A stretch of 64,000 nt of DNA from Nocardia bhagyanarayanae (GTDB lineage Bacteria; Actinomycetota; Actinomycetes; Mycobacteriales; Mycobacteriaceae): assembly GCF_006716565.1 (NCBI RefSeq), contig NZ_VFPG01000001.1, forward strand, positions 5,146,001 to 5,210,000, given 5' to 3'. Below are positions 1 through 11,200 of this stretch, piece by piece; the stretch's first letter is position 1; every line of letters begins with the position of its first letter. The position numbers and the translations under genes are program-made. Under the pieces are notes generated by a model, which made no database searches, had not been told where the DNA came from, and saw only the letters and a list, made by a program, of their open reading frames with translations.

Positions 1-209
1 GGCGCGTCGGGATCGTAGACGGTGACGGCGAAACTCTTGGTCTCGGCGGGGAATCCGGACCAGGATAGCTGCGGGGAGATGTCCTTGCCCCCGGCGCCGA
101 ACACGCCGCTGACCTGGTCGTTGCCGAGCGGGCTTCGGTCGGTGACGTCTTCGGAGGTGAGGGTGAACTCGGGGACCTGCGGTAGTGCGTCGTACGGGTT
201 GTAGGTCAT
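1..209 (-). CDS. YbhB/YbcL-type PEBP-fold protein (5' part only, cut by window edge)
   Basis: The reverse strand reads from an ATG at 209 to the left window edge, about 69 codons. The N-terminus begins [15 protein letters not shown] and continues with a stretch resembling [11 protein letters not shown] and VTVYDPDAP, the hallmark opening of YbhB/YbcL (Raf kinase inhibitor-like) proteins, whose conserved D-P-D-A-P segment lines the ligand-binding pocket. A GAGGAACC ribosome binding site precedes the ATG. The gene lies 31 nt downstream of the M20 peptidase on the same strand, so the two are probably co-transcribed. The bacterial family has no firmly established substrate. The rest of the gene lies outside the window, so integrity cannot be judged. 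Confidence 0.85.
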   Translation of the reverse strand, partial: MTYNPYDALPQVPEFTLTSEDVTDRSPLGNDQVSGVFGAGGKDISPQLSWSGFPAETKSFAVTVYDPDA

Positions 210-240
210 GGTTCCTCTTTTCGGAGCCGTGGTGTGCGGA

Positions 241-1602
241 TCAGCTGTGCAACAGGAAGTGTTCCAGTACGCGGGTGCCGAATTCGAGAGCGTCCACCGG
301 AACACGTTCGTCCACGCCGTGGAACAGGGCGCTGAAGTCCAGTTCCGGCGGCAGCCGCAGCGGTGCGAAACCGAAACAGCGAATTCCCAAGCGGGCGAAG
401 GCTTTCGCGTCCGTGCCCCCGGAAAGCATGTAGGGCACCGTGCGGCCCTGCGGGTCGTGCGCCAGGATCGCGTCGTTCATGGCGTCGACCAGGTGTCCGT
501 CGAAGGTGGTCTCGTAGGAGTCGAGCTTGGTGATCCACTCGCGTTCGACATCGGGGCCGATCAGCTCGTCCACCTCGCGTTCGAAGGCGGCTTGGCGGCC
601 CGGCACCACCCGGCAGTCCACCACCGCCTCCGCGGTCTGCGGAATGACGTTGGCCTTGTAACCGGCCTGCAGCATGGTGGGATTGGCGGTGTCGCGCAGG
701 GTGGCGCCGATGATGCGGGAGATGGTGCCGAGCTTGGCGAGCTGCCCCTCGATGTCCGGGCTCTCCGGGTCGAAGGGAATGCCGGTCTCCTCCGACACCG
801 CGGCGAGGAACTCGGCCACCGAATCCGAAAGCACCAGCGGGAAGGTGTGTTTGCCGAGCCGGGCCACCGCCTCGGCCAGGATGGTGACCGCGTTGTCCTC
901 GTGCAGGAACGAGCCGTGCCCGGCGCGGGCCTTGGCGCGCAAGCGCATCCAGCCCAGCCCCTTCTCGGCGGTCTCCACCAGGTAGAGCCTGCGCTCACCG
1001 CCGTCGCGGCGCGGCACCGTCAGCGAGAAACCGCCGACCTCCCCCACCGCCTCGGTGACACCGTCGAACAGGTCGGGACGGTTGTCCACCAACCACTGCG
1101 AGCCCCACTTGCCGCCGTTCTCCTCGTCGGCAAGGAACGCGAAGACGATGTCACGCGGCGGCACCGTGCCTTCGACCTTGAACTGGCGCGCCACCGCCAG
1201 CATCATCCCGACCATGTCCTTCATGTCGATGGCGCCGCGGCCCCAGACGTAGCCGTCGCGCACCGCGCCGGAGAACGGGTGCACGCTCCAGTCCGACGCC
1301 TCGGCGGGCACCACGTCCAGATGCCCGTGCATCAGCAGCGCGCCGCGACTGGAATCGGCACCTTTCAGTCGCGCGAAGACGTTGCCGCGGCACGGCGCAC
1401 CGGATTCCACGTATTCGGTGGTGTATCCGACCTGGTGCAGTTGATCGGCCACCCACTGGGCGCATTCGCGCTCACCCTTCGTGGTGGCCAGATCGCCCGT
1501 GTTCGAGGTGTCGAACCTGATCAGTCGACTGACCAACTCGACGACCTCGTCCACCGCGCGAGATCTGCTGTTCGGACCGGAGCCTTCGCCGTTAACGGAC
1601 AC
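241..1602 (-). CDS. M20-family metallopeptidase (ArgE/DapE/CPG2 type)
   Basis: A 453-residue cytoplasmic protein with the di-zinc M20 signature. HGHLDVVP (about residues 92-99) supplies the first metal-binding His and the catalytic Asp, GRGAIDMKD (about 120-128) the bridging Asp, and EENGG the general base Glu plus metal ligand. A C-terminal SGGTDAKAF motif fits the last metal-binding region. The central dimerisation (lid) domain occupies roughly residues 195-330. Family members hydrolyse acylated amino acids or small peptides; substrate cannot be read from sequence. The start is a GTG preceded by GGAAAGGGG. The gene runs into the downstream PEBP-fold gene with a 31-nt gap. Length and motifs look intact. 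Confidence 0.9.
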   Translation of the reverse strand: MSVNGEGSGPNSRSRAVDEVVELVSRLIRFDTSNTGDLATTKGERECAQWVADQLHQVGYTTEYVESGAPCRGNVFARLKGADSSRGALLMHGHLDVVPAEASDWSVHPFSGAVRDGYVWGRGAIDMKDMVGMMLAVARQFKVEGTVPPRDIVFAFLADEENGGKWGSQWLVDNRPDLFDGVTEAVGEVGGFSLTVPRRDGGERRLYLVETAEKGLGWMRLRAKARAGHGSFLHEDNAVTILAEAVARLGKHTFPLVLSDSVAEFLAAVSEETGIPFDPESPDIEGQLAKLGTISRIIGATLRDTANPTMLQAGYKANVIPQTAEAVVDCRVVPGRQAAFEREVDELIGPDVEREWITKLDSYETTFDGHLVDAMNDAILAHDPQGRTVPYMLSGGTDAKAFARLGIRCFGFAPLRLPPELDFSALFHGVDERVPVDALEFGTRVLEHFLLHS

Positions 1603-1921
1603 GTCCCCTTTCCTACCACTCGTCGCCGGTGCGGCGCTCCGCCACCGCGCCGCGAGTCCGTGCGCGACGCGGCGTGGCGTGCGCGATCCCGGCGCCGTGT
1701 GTTAGCGATCAGCGTGCGGCAAACCCGTGCCCGCCGGGCCGAAACCCCCTGTCGCGGCGGGCGGAACCGTGGCGGGCGGCCGACAGGAACGGACGGATCC
1801 GACCCACTACACTGCCGGAGACCTGGTCGACAGACTGTCGAGGTCGTTCGGGGGGCGCGCTCGGAGTTCCGCCGAAATACAGACCCGCGCTCGCCGAGCG
1901 TCGACGACAAGTGAGGAATTG
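1603..1921. other. Intergenic region between divergent genes, no gene seen
   Basis: This 319-nt GC-rich gap separates the leftward M20 peptidase from the rightward dispanin-like gene, so it should hold both promoters. A TACACT hexamer lies about 110 nt before the rightward start, but no convincing -35 accompanies it. Open frames here have no family resemblance. Confidence 0.5.
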
Positions 1922-2428
1922 ATGACGTACCCCCCGCCCCAACCCGGCTTCGACCCGTACAAGCAGTCCGACCCGTACGCGCAGCAGCAGCCGCAACCGG
2001 CGAGCGACCCCTACGCGCAGCAGCCCGGATACCCCGCCGCGCCGGGGTATCCGGCGGCGCCGGGTTACCCTGCCGCGCCCGGTTACCCCGCGGCGCCGGG
2101 TTATCCGGCCGCGGGTGGCTACCCGCCCGCCCCGGGCTACCCGGCCGCTCCCGGTTACGGCCCCGGCTACAACCCGGGAACGCCGCCGGAGAACAACATG
2201 GTGTGGGCGATCCTGGCGACGGTGTTCTGCTGTCTTCCGTTCGGCATCGTCGCGATCATGAAGGCGGCCAACGTCAACAGCCTGTGGGCGCAGGGGCAGG
2301 CCGCCGAGGCCTACCGTGCCGCGGAGGACGCCAAGAAGTGGACGATGATCTCGGCGGTGTGCGGCGTGATCGTGTTCGTGATCGCCCTCGTCGCCAACAT
2401 CGCGCTCATCGGAGCCTCCGGGGTGTGA
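1922..2428 (+). CDS. CD225/dispanin-like small membrane protein with Pro/Gly/Tyr-rich N-terminus
   Basis: A 168-residue protein. Residues 1-85 are a low-complexity Pro/Gln/Tyr domain with five or six imperfect copies of GYPAAP. The rest has two hydrophobic helices: the first around VWAILATVFCCLPFGIVAIM, the second near the C-terminus (MISAVCGVIVFVIALVANIAL). Between them lies a short loop containing N-S-L and a charged region. This is the arrangement of the CD225/dispanin superfamily, in which the first segment is a re-entrant helix. The start was chosen at the ATG behind GAGGAATTG, because the longer in-frame extension has no ribosome binding site. The stop overlaps the next start (GTGA), so it is coupled to the DUF2752 gene. 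Function in bacteria is unknown. Confidence 0.85.
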   Translation: MTYPPPQPGFDPYKQSDPYAQQQPQPASDPYAQQPGYPAAPGYPAAPGYPAAPGYPAAPGYPAAGGYPPAPGYPAAPGYGPGYNPGTPPENNMVWAILATVFCCLPFGIVAIMKAANVNSLWAQGQAAEAYRAAEDAKKWTMISAVCGVIVFVIALVANIALIGASGV

Positions 2429-2847
2429 GCACGCCCGTCTCGGTCTCGCACCGGCTGGCCGCGCCCGTCGCGGTCGCCGGTGCGGGCGCACTGGTCTGCG
2501 CCGCCGTGCTGTGGGCCGATCCCACCACACCGGGCGGCGTCATCCCGGTCTGCCCGTCCAAGGCGCTGTTCGGCATCAACTGTCCCGGCTGCGGCAGTTC
2601 CCGCATGCTGTATTCGCTGCTGCACGGCGATCTGCCCGCGGCGCTGCACTACAACGCTCTCGGCCTGCTCGCGTTGCTCGCCCTGGTCGGCACGTTCGTC
2701 TTCTGGACGCGCGATCGTGTCCGCGGCCGTGACTCGGTGCGCTGGTATCAGTACCGCACCGCCCCGCACATCACGCTCGCCGTGGTTCTCGGCTGGCTGG
2801 TGCTGCGCAATATCCCGTTCGCGCCCTTCACCGGTCTGCGCGTCTGA
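2425..2847 (+). CDS. DUF2752 family membrane protein
   Basis: A 140-residue protein with three predicted transmembrane segments. It contains the DUF2752 core C-P-S-K-A-L-F-G-I-N-C-P-G-C-G-S-S-R, a Cys-rich loop followed by an Arg that defines the family, then ALHYNALGLLALLALVG. The GTG start overlaps the upstream stop by four bases. DUF2752 genes often sit beside TM2 or CD225 membrane-protein genes in actinobacteria, as here, but no biochemical role is established. The gene converges with the P450 gene, leaving only two bases between the two stop codons. Confidence 0.9.
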   Translation: MSTPVSVSHRLAAPVAVAGAGALVCAAVLWADPTTPGGVIPVCPSKALFGINCPGCGSSRMLYSLLHGDLPAALHYNALGLLALLALVGTFVFWTRDRVRGRDSVRWYQYRTAPHITLAVVLGWLVLRNIPFAPFTGLRV

Positions 2848-2849
2848 GC

Positions 2850-4376
2850 TCAGGCGCGCGGTGTCGCTGTCATCGGAACCGGTCCGTCCGGCCCGCCGGT
2901 GAACGACAGCGCCCGCCGAATCGGTTCCTGGGTCGCCAGGTCCAGATCCATCCGCTGCGCCAGAACCGCCAGCGACAGCACCATTTCCATCATCGCGAAG
3001 TTCTGCGCGATGCAGATGCGCTTGCCCGCGCTGAAGGCCAGCGATCCGTGCCTGCGTTCGGTGGTCAGGTTCTCCGGCAGGTGCCGCGCGGGGTCGAAGC
3101 GCTCGGGATCCGCCCAGACCGACGCGTTGTGGTGCACACCGTGCAGGCTGATCACGACCGTCGTCCCCGGCTCGATCCGGTAACCGGCCAGCACGTCCGG
3201 TCCCTTCGCCACCCGGGTCAGCCCGATGATCGGCGGATACAGTCGCATCGACTCGGCGAGAAGGGCTTTCGTCCACACCAGCTTGTCCACATCGGCGGCG
3301 TCGGGAGTGCGTTCGCCGAGAACGGCGCGCAGCTCCTCGCGCATTCTGTCGCGTGCCTCGGGATGTTCGGCGAGCAGTTTCCATGTCCAGGTCAGTGCGG
3401 TCGCCGAGGTCTCCATTCCGGCGCCGATGAAAGTCATCAATTCGTCGTGGATCTCGGTGTCGCTGTAGGCGTGGCCGGTCTCCGGGTCGCGCGCTTCCAT
3501 CAGCAATCCGAGCAGGTTGTCCTTGCGCGCGATGCGGCCGCTGCGGTGATCGGCGACGAGGGCGTCCACCGCCCGCTCGATGCGGCGCAGCTCGAGCATG
3601 ATGTGCGGGGCGGTCGACCAGGTCAGATAGCGCATGGCGCGAATGGGGATGCGGGAACCGGCGCGTCGCTCCTCGGGTGTCGTGCAGCGGACGACGAACG
3701 TCGACAGCGCGCGCAACGGCCTGCTGATGTTGGTGGCGAAGCCGACGCCGAAGAACTTCAGCAGGTTCGTCAGCCGGATCTGGGAGATAGGCCCGGACAG
3801 CTCGGTGCCGAACATGGTGCGCGCGACGATGTCCAGGGTCAGCCGGTTCATCTCGGTGCCGATGTCGACCGAGCCGTCCGCGGCGCAGGCCCGCAGGATG
3901 CGGTCCGCGGCGTCGGCGGCCGCCTCGGTGATCGGCCCGGCGAACTGTTCGATGTTGCCGCGCGCGAAGATGGGCTGCACGAGGCGGCGGTTGCGCTGGT
4001 AGCGCCGGTCGTCCATGTCGGTGACGAGGCCCTGACCGAAAGTCACCGCCATCATGTCGTATTCCGCGCTCTTGCAATAGTTTTCCTGATTCGATACCAG
4101 GATGCGCCGGGCCAGTTCGGGGTTGCGCACCACGACGTAGCGCAGCATCGGCATGCGCGCGACGAGCACGTCGTCGGCGCCGGGCAACTCGACGGTCAGG
4201 TAGTGCACCAGCGTCCGGTCGCGCCAGCGTGGGATCAGCGCGGCGGCGTAGCGCCAGGACTGCGCCCAACCGACCTCGGTGCGATGCCAGCGCATGGGCG
4301 CGGGCTGCCAGCGCGGCGGGTGCAGGGTGGTGTCGCCCCGGTCGTCGGCGGGTTTCCCGGTTGCCGATGTCGTCAT
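2850..4376 (-). CDS. Cytochrome P450 monooxygenase
   Basis: A 508-residue soluble P450. The I-helix motif is GAGMETSA, keeping the acidic-alcohol-type pair as E-T. The K-helix has ESMR (ExxR), followed by the conserved P-E-R-F-D-P-A-R-H segment, and the haem-binding loop is FSAGKRICIAQNFA with proximal Cys455. The usual Gly after the Cys-Ile step is replaced by Ala. It is longer than typical actinobacterial class I P450s (about 400 residues) and closer to the CYP102/CYP4/CYP110-like group that oxidises fatty-acyl or alkyl chains. It is transcribed divergently from the GNAT-PKS-oxoamine synthase operon across a 264-nt region, so hydroxylation of that lipid product is an attractive inference. 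No ferredoxin gene is adjacent. A GAGG ribosome binding site supports the ATG start. Confidence 0.92.
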   Translation of the reverse strand: MTTSATGKPADDRGDTTLHPPRWQPAPMRWHRTEVGWAQSWRYAAALIPRWRDRTLVHYLTVELPGADDVLVARMPMLRYVVVRNPELARRILVSNQENYCKSAEYDMMAVTFGQGLVTDMDDRRYQRNRRLVQPIFARGNIEQFAGPITEAAADAADRILRACAADGSVDIGTEMNRLTLDIVARTMFGTELSGPISQIRLTNLLKFFGVGFATNISRPLRALSTFVVRCTTPEERRAGSRIPIRAMRYLTWSTAPHIMLELRRIERAVDALVADHRSGRIARKDNLLGLLMEARDPETGHAYSDTEIHDELMTFIGAGMETSATALTWTWKLLAEHPEARDRMREELRAVLGERTPDAADVDKLVWTKALLAESMRLYPPIIGLTRVAKGPDVLAGYRIEPGTTVVISLHGVHHNASVWADPERFDPARHLPENLTTERRHGSLAFSAGKRICIAQNFAMMEMVLSLAVLAQRMDLDLATQEPIRRALSFTGGPDGPVPMTATPRA

Positions 4377-4640
4377 GCGGCAGTCCTCGTCGTGTGTGAA
4401 TGCGTCTGCGCCGGAGGGCGTTCGGCCCGTGCGGGCTCGCTCGAAGAGTAGACGACGCGTCCGGCGCGCGACGGGTCCTCGCGGCCCGTCGAAAGTACCG
4501 GCTTGCGGGAACTTTTTTCCTCGATTACCGGCGGGTAGCTTTCCGCTGCGCGCCGCGGATGATTGGTGTACGTTGCTGTTTGTAAATAGAAATTCCTGCT
4601 CGGGCAGGGGTTTTCACATAACACGTCACGAAAGTTCCTG
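4377..4640. promoter_or_regulatory. Divergent promoter region between P450 and the GNAT/PKS operon
   Basis: This 264-nt gap carries promoters for both directions and is unusually AT-rich for the window, especially about 4505-4625, which has runs of T and a TTTGTAAATAG patch. A short dyad, CCTGC-TCGG-GCAGG, lies about 40 nt before the GNAT start. I could not assign firm -35/-10 boxes. Confidence 0.5.
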
Positions 4641-5270
4641 GTGCCTCAGACGTTCGACGACGTAGTGGTGCGAACCGCTACGAAACAGGATGTGCCCGAG
4701 CTGATCTCGGTGCTGGATCGAGCCTTTGACGCCGACGATCCGTTCGGCGAGTACATGTTTCCCGACCCCGCGCAGCGCCGCCGCAACCAGCCTCGGCTGA
4801 CCAGGGCGATGATTCGCCACCAATACCTGCCCACCGGCGGGGCCTTGGTCGCGACCAGTGCCGGACGCATCGTCGGAGGCGGACTGTGGCAGACCCCGGA
4901 CTACCGCTTCGGGCCGCTGCGCTACCTCGCCTCGATCCCGGAGTTCGTGTGGGCCATGGGTTCCGGCGGCCCACGCGCCTTGGCGATGGACGCCACGATC
5001 ACCAACCTGGCCAAGGGCCTGCCGCACTTCTTCGGCGTGACCCTCGGCGTCGATCCCGCGCACCAGCGCGGCGGGGTCGGCCGGGCGGTCCTCGCCTACG
5101 CGCTCGCGGAGGTCGAACGGGTGGGCGCGCCGATGTTCGGGGTCTGCAAGGACGGCAACGTCGCCTACTACCAGGCGCTGGGGGCGCTGCGCGTGGGCCG
5201 GGTGCGGATCGGACGCACCGGTCCCCTCGTCAACGTGATGATGTGGCTGCCGAGCAGCCTTGCCGAGTGA
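4641..5270 (+). CDS. GNAT-family N-acyltransferase
   Basis: A 209-residue GNAT-fold protein. The N-terminus opens VVVRTATKQDVPEL, a typical first strand and helix. The acetyl-CoA pyrophosphate loop appears as VDPAHQRGGVGRAVL (Q/R-x-x-G-x-G/A), followed by the C-terminal YYQALGALRVG segment that closes the cofactor site. The GTG start is weakly supported by GAAAG. The gene ends 14 nt before the PKS start and is almost certainly in the same operon. By context it may acylate the amino group created by the downstream oxoamine synthase, or modify a pathway intermediate; that is inference. GNAT substrates cannot be deduced from sequence alone. Confidence 0.85.
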   Translation: MPQTFDDVVVRTATKQDVPELISVLDRAFDADDPFGEYMFPDPAQRRRNQPRLTRAMIRHQYLPTGGALVATSAGRIVGGGLWQTPDYRFGPLRYLASIPEFVWAMGSGGPRALAMDATITNLAKGLPHFFGVTLGVDPAHQRGGVGRAVLAYALAEVERVGAPMFGVCKDGNVAYYQALGALRVGRVRIGRTGPLVNVMMWLPSSLAE

Positions 5271-5283
5271 AGGAGCACCTTTC

Positions 5284-8200
5284 GTGAGCGACATCGCGAT
5301 CGTCGGCATCGGCTGCCGCTACGCCGGTGGCATCGACTCGCCGGACACGTTCTGGGATTTCGTGGTGAACAAGCGCGACGCGGTCACCGAGATCCCGGCC
5401 GACCGCTGGGACTACCGCCGCTACTACGACCCCGACCGCCGCGCGCCCGGCCGGATGTACACCAAACGCGCCGCGTTCCTGACCACCGATCCGTGGGCGT
5501 TCGACCCCGACTTCTTCGGCATCTCCCCGCGCGAGGCCACCGCGATGGACCCGCAGCAGCGGCTGGTGCTCGAGGTCGCGTGGGAAGCGCTCGACGACGC
5601 GGGCATCGCGGGCCGCACCGGCGAGGCGCCGGTCGGCGTCTACCTCGGCGCGTTCACCCTCGACCAGCTCGCTGTGGGCTTCACCGGCGAGGCGGTCCCG
5701 CACATCGACATGCACTCCTCGGCGGGCGCGTCCTACACGATGCTGTCCAATCGAATCTCCTACGCGCTCGACCTCGGTGGGCCCAGCGTCACAGTCGACA
5801 CCGCGTGCTCCTCGTCGCTGGTCGCGCTGCACCTGGCCTGCCAGGCCCTGCGCGACGGCGACTGCCGCACCGCACTGGCGGGCGGGGTGAACCTGATGCT
5901 GCAACCGGGCACCTTCATCTCCATGTGCAAGGGCGGTTTCCTCGCCGAGGACGGACGAAGCAAGTCCTTCGGAGCCACCGCCGACGGGTACGGGCGCGGT
6001 GAGGGCGCGGGCATGGTCGTGCTCAAGCCCCTGGCCGATGCCGAAGCCGACGGCGACCGCGTCTACGCGGTGCTCGCGGCGACCGGCTCCAACCAGGACG
6101 GCCGCACCACCGCCATCACCGTTCCCAACGCCGAAGCCCAGGAGGCGCTGGCGAAAACGGTGTGCGCGCGGGCGGGCATCGCACCGCACGAGGTGACCTA
6201 CGTCGAGGCGCACGGCACCGGAACGCCGGTCGGCGACCCGCTGGAACTGCGCGCGATCGGGCGGGCTTACGGAGCCGTCGCGGGACGCACCGCGCCGTTG
6301 GGTGTGGGGTCGGTGAAGGCGACACTCGGACACACCGAAGCCGCCGCGGGCGTCGCGAGCGTGATCAAGGCGGCGCTGGCCATCTCCCGGCGCACGCTGC
6401 CGCCGCAGGGCTGGCTCGACGACGAACTCAATCCGGACCTCGCGCTCGACGAACTGCGGTTGACGATTCAGACCGAGGCGCGGCCGGTCGAGCCGGAGGA
6501 GTGGATGACGGTGGCGGTCAACGGATTCGGCTACGGCGGTACCAATGCGCACGCCATCCTGCGCGAGTACCGGCCCGCACACGGTCCCGGCGCAGCACCG
6601 GCGGCTTCCAGCGCAGCGCCGGTGCCGGTCGACCCGGTGCCCACGTCGGTCGACCGGGCGCTCGCCTTGGTCGGCCATGCTCCGGCGGCGTTCGATGCGG
6701 CAGCCGCAGCGGGTGACGTAGCAGCCGCGGCGGCCGACGTGGCATCCGCGCCGGGCGACCTGTCCGCAGCATCCGCCCACCGCCACCGCGGCGTGCTGCC
6801 CATCTCGGCGCGCAACGAACAGGCCGTGCGCGAGCTCGCGGCCGGCTACGCCGACCTGCTCACCGCGGGCGCCGATCTCGATCACCTGGCCGCTGCGGCC
6901 TGGACCAGGCGACACCACCACACGTTCCGCGTCGGCGTGCCGTTCGTCGACTCCACCGAGCTGATCGCGGACCTACGCGGCTTCGCCGCGGGCGAGGGTC
7001 GCGCGCCGGTGCGCACCGTCGGAAACCCCTCCGCCGGGCCGGTATTCGTGTTCACCGGCATGGGACCGCAGTGGTGGGGCATGGCGCGCGACCTGCTCAC
7101 CGCCGACCCGGTCTTCGCCGCGGCGGCCCAGCGCGTCGACACGGCGTTCGCCGCGCTGGCCGGTTGGTCCCTCCGCGCGGAACTGACCCGCCCCGAAGGC
7201 GAGTCCCGGGTGACCGCTACCGAGATCGCTCAACCCGCCAACTTCCTCGTCCAGGTCGCGCTCTTCGAAACCCTTGCGGCGCGGGGCATCCGGCCGTCGG
7301 CGGTGGTGGGGCACAGTGTCGGCGAGGTGTCGGCCGCCTACGTCACCGGCATGCTCTCGCTGACCGACGCGGTCGCGGTGGCCTATCACCGCGCTCGTCT
7401 CCAGGCCACGACCGCGGGCACCGGCGGCATGCTCGCGGTCGGCCTGCCCGCCGAGGAGGCGGCCGACCTGCTCGGCGCGGGCGTCGACATCGCCGCGATC
7501 AACAGCCCCACCGCCGTCACTCTCTCCGGCGCGGTCGACCGGCTCGACGAGCTCGCCGAATCCCTCACCGCGCACGGTATTTTCGCCAAGCGGCTCCAGG
7601 TCGAGGTGCCGTACCACAGCGCGCTGATGGATCCGATCCTCGGCTCGCTGCGCGCCGCCCTCGCCACCCTCACCCCGCGGCCCCCGTCGATCCCGATCTA
7701 CTCCACCGTGACCGGCGACCGGGTGACCGACGCGGACTGGGACGCCGACTACTGGTGTGCGAACGTCCGCCGGCCGGTGCGCTTCGCCGCGGCGATCCGC
7801 GGCCTGATCACCGCGGGCGAACGCGTGTTCCTCGAAGTGGGGCCGCATCCCGTGCTGGCCGCCAACCTGCGCGAGTTGCTGCTGCACGCGGGCGAGAGGG
7901 GCGCCACCGTCGCGACGCTGCGGCGCAAGCAGGCCGACGCGGTCAGCATGCGCGAGACGATCGCGGGGCTCTACGCCGCGGGCGCCCTCGACATCCCCGC
8001 GTTGGTCGGCGCCACACCGGTCGCGCACCTGCCGCTCCCCCGCTACCCGTGGCAGCGCAAGCGGCTGCGCTCCGACCTGCCGGAATCGTCGCAGCAGCGG
8101 TACGGCACCCCCGGCTTGTACACCATGCTCGGCGACCCCGGCTTGGACGAAGAGCGGCACTGGACCATCCAGATCGCCGCCGAGGTGCTGCCCTGGATCG

Positions 8201-11200
8201 ACGACCACGTCGTCGACGGCTCCCGAATCCTGCCAGGGGCGGCGTATTTGGACGCGGCGTTGAGTGCGGCCGCCGTCGAGTACGGCGCGACGATCAAGCA
8301 CGGCATCGCCGCGGTGGAGCAGGTGCGGTTCATCGCGCCGCTGCTCGTCGAAAGCGGCGACGTTCCGGTGATGCAGTTGCGCGTCGAGGAGTCGACCCGC
8401 CGCTTCACCATCCGCTCCCGGACCGCGGTCGGTACGACGTGGACCGTGCACGCCACCGGCCGCCTGGTCGAGGGCGCGTTCGAACCGGGCAAGGTGGCGG
8501 TCCCCGACACCACCGCCATGACGCCCGTCGCGCCCGAGACCCTCTACGACGACCTGACCGCGACCGGCGTCGCCCACGGCCCGGCCTTCCGGTTGGTCAG
8601 GGAGGCGTGGGTGGACGGCGACACCGTCGTCGCGACGCTGGACGCGAGTATCGCCGCGGGCGCCGGGCATCTGGCGCACCCGTGCGTGCTGGACGCGGCC
8701 TGGCAGGTGGTCTCCCTCGGCGACGCGGGCGGGCCCGAACTTGCGGGGGCGGTCATCCCCGTCGGCGCGGCCGCCGTGCGGATGTTCGCGCCGCTGCCGT
8801 CGCGCGCGGTGGTCGTCGCCCGGCTGACCGAACCGCTGCGCGCCGAAATCGCGGTGCTGGACTCCGAGCACAACCTGGTGCTGCAGATCGCCGGCGCGAA
8901 GTTCCAGGCGGTGCCGTTCGGCGGCGGGCTGCTGCGCAGGCTCGAAGACCTCTACTACGAGGAACGCTGGACCCTGCGCGACCCGCTCGACCGCGCCGCG
9001 CTGCCGCGCGCCGCCACCGCGTACACCCTCGTCGTCCCGATGTCCGGCGCCGCCCACGCCCGCGTCGAACAGATCGCGCGCTCCACCGATCGATCTGAAA
9101 TCATCGAAGCAGCAGCGGATTTCGAGCAAACGCTGGCCGAGCGGATCGGTGCCGCACACGCCACCGAGGGCGTCGACCGTGTGCACGTCTGCGTGGTGGC
9201 CGGAACGGGCGCGGACCCGGTCGCCGACCTGTGGTTGCTGAGCAGGCTGGCGCTGGTCGTCGAAGAAGTCGCCGACGCCATGCATCCCGAGCCGCTGCCG
9301 TTGACCGGAGACGGCTCCCTGCACGTGACCCTCGTGACCGAACGCGCCTTCGCGCACCCCGAGGACCCGGCCGTGCCCGACCCGGCCCACGCCGCGCTCG
9401 CCGGCGCGCGCCGGGTGTTGCTCAACGAGCAGCCGCCGCTGCGTTGGCGGCTGGTCGACATCGAGCCGGAGACCTCCGAAGCCGAGTTGCTCGCCGAACT
9501 GTCCGTGCCGGGCGCGTTCAGCGCCGACGGAACCGATGAAGTATTCCTGCGCAATGGATTACGGTGGTGCACCGTCGTGACGCGCGCGCTGCCCGACCGG
9601 CTCGCCGCCCTCGACGAGCCGGAGCCGTTGACCGATCCGGAAGCCAATTTCGTGCTCGACATCCCGCGTTCGCGCGTGCTGTCCCAGCTCGGCTGGCGCC
9701 GCGCCGCGCGCCGTATGCCCGGCCCCGGCGAGGTCGAGGTGCGGATGGCCGCCATCGGACTCGGCTTCAAGGACCCGCTCAAGATTCTCGGCGTCCTCGG
9801 CGCGGACGAGTTGGGCGACACCCACTTCGGTGTCGCGCCGGGCATGGAGGGCGCGGGCACCGTCGTGCGAGTCGGCCCCGACGTGACCCGGTTGCGCGTC
9901 GGCGACCGCGTCGGGCTGGCCTCGGCGGGCATGATCGAACGCTTCCACGTCGCCAGTACCGAGGTGGTGGGGCCCGCGGCCGAGAGCATCCGCCCGGAAC
10001 TGTGCACCTCGACGGTCTCCTTCGTCACCGCCGAGTACTCGCTGCTCGACCTGGCGCGGCTGCGCGCCGGGGAAACGGTGCTGGTGCACGGGGCGGCGGG
10101 CGGCGTCGGGGCCTGCGCGATCCAGGTCGCCAAGCGCCACGGCGCGCGGGTGATCGGCACCGCGAGCACCGACGAGCGGCGCGCCTACGCGCTGGAACAG
10201 GGCGCGGACGAGGTGTTGAACTCGCGGTCGCTGAACTTCGTCGACGACGTCCTCGCCCTCACCGACGGCCGCGGCGCCGACATCGTCATCAGCACCGCGC
10301 CGGGCGAGATCGTGCACCAGAACTTCAAGGCCGTCGCCGAATTCGGGCGCATCGTCGAGGTCGGCAAGGCCGACATCTACACCGGCGGCGTGCTGGACCT
10401 GCGCAACTTCGACAAGAACGTCGCGTACTTCTCCTTCGACCTCGACCGCATGCTGAAACTGCGCCGCGCCGAGGTGGTGGCCAGGGTGCAGGCGGTGAAC
10501 GAGAGACTCGCCGACGGCACCTACCGTCCGCTGCCGTATCACAGTTTCGGTGTCGACGCGGTCGGCGCCGCGTTCGAGGAGGCCCTGCGCTCGACCCGCC
10601 TCGGGCGCATCGCCCTCGACCTCACCGGCGAAACACCGCCGGTGCGACCACGATCCGCCGACGTGCCCATCGATGCGGACGGCCGGTATCTGATCACCGG
10701 CGGCTTCGGCGCTTTCGGCCTGGCCACCGGCCGCTGGCTGGTCCGCCGCGGTGCGCGGCGCCTGGTGCTGATCGGCCGCGGCGGCGCGGGCACCGACGCC
10801 GCCCGCGCGCACCTGGACACCTGGCGCGCCGAAGGGGTGGAAGTGCTCGTCGAGCGCGCCGACGTCACCGACGCCGATGCCATGCGTGCGGTCGTGGCGC
10901 GGGTCCACACCGAAGCGCATCCACTGCGCGGTGTCTTCCACGCGGCGGGCGTTCTCGACGACCAGCGCATCTCGACGATGGACCGGGCCAGCCTGACCGC
11001 CGTCTTCCGTCCGAAACTCGACGGGGCGGTGGCGTTGCACGCCGCGCTGACCGCCGCGCAGGTGCGCCCCGACCTGATCGTGCTGTACTCCTCCGGCAGC
11101 GCCATCATGGGCGGAATCGGCCAATACTCCTACACCGCGGCCAATCTCGCGCTCCAATCGTTCGCCGATCGGCTGGCGCGCCGCGGCGAGCGGGTGCTGT

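Noticed and set aside
208..1914. 568-codon rightward open frame over the M20 peptidase gene
   Set aside because: Composition is His/Arg/Gly/Val-rich without motifs; it is the antisense shadow of a clear metallopeptidase.
6973..9390. 805-codon leftward open frame inside the PKS gene
   Set aside because: Low-complexity Arg/Gly/Val product, antisense to catalytic PKS domains; typical of high-GC codon bias.
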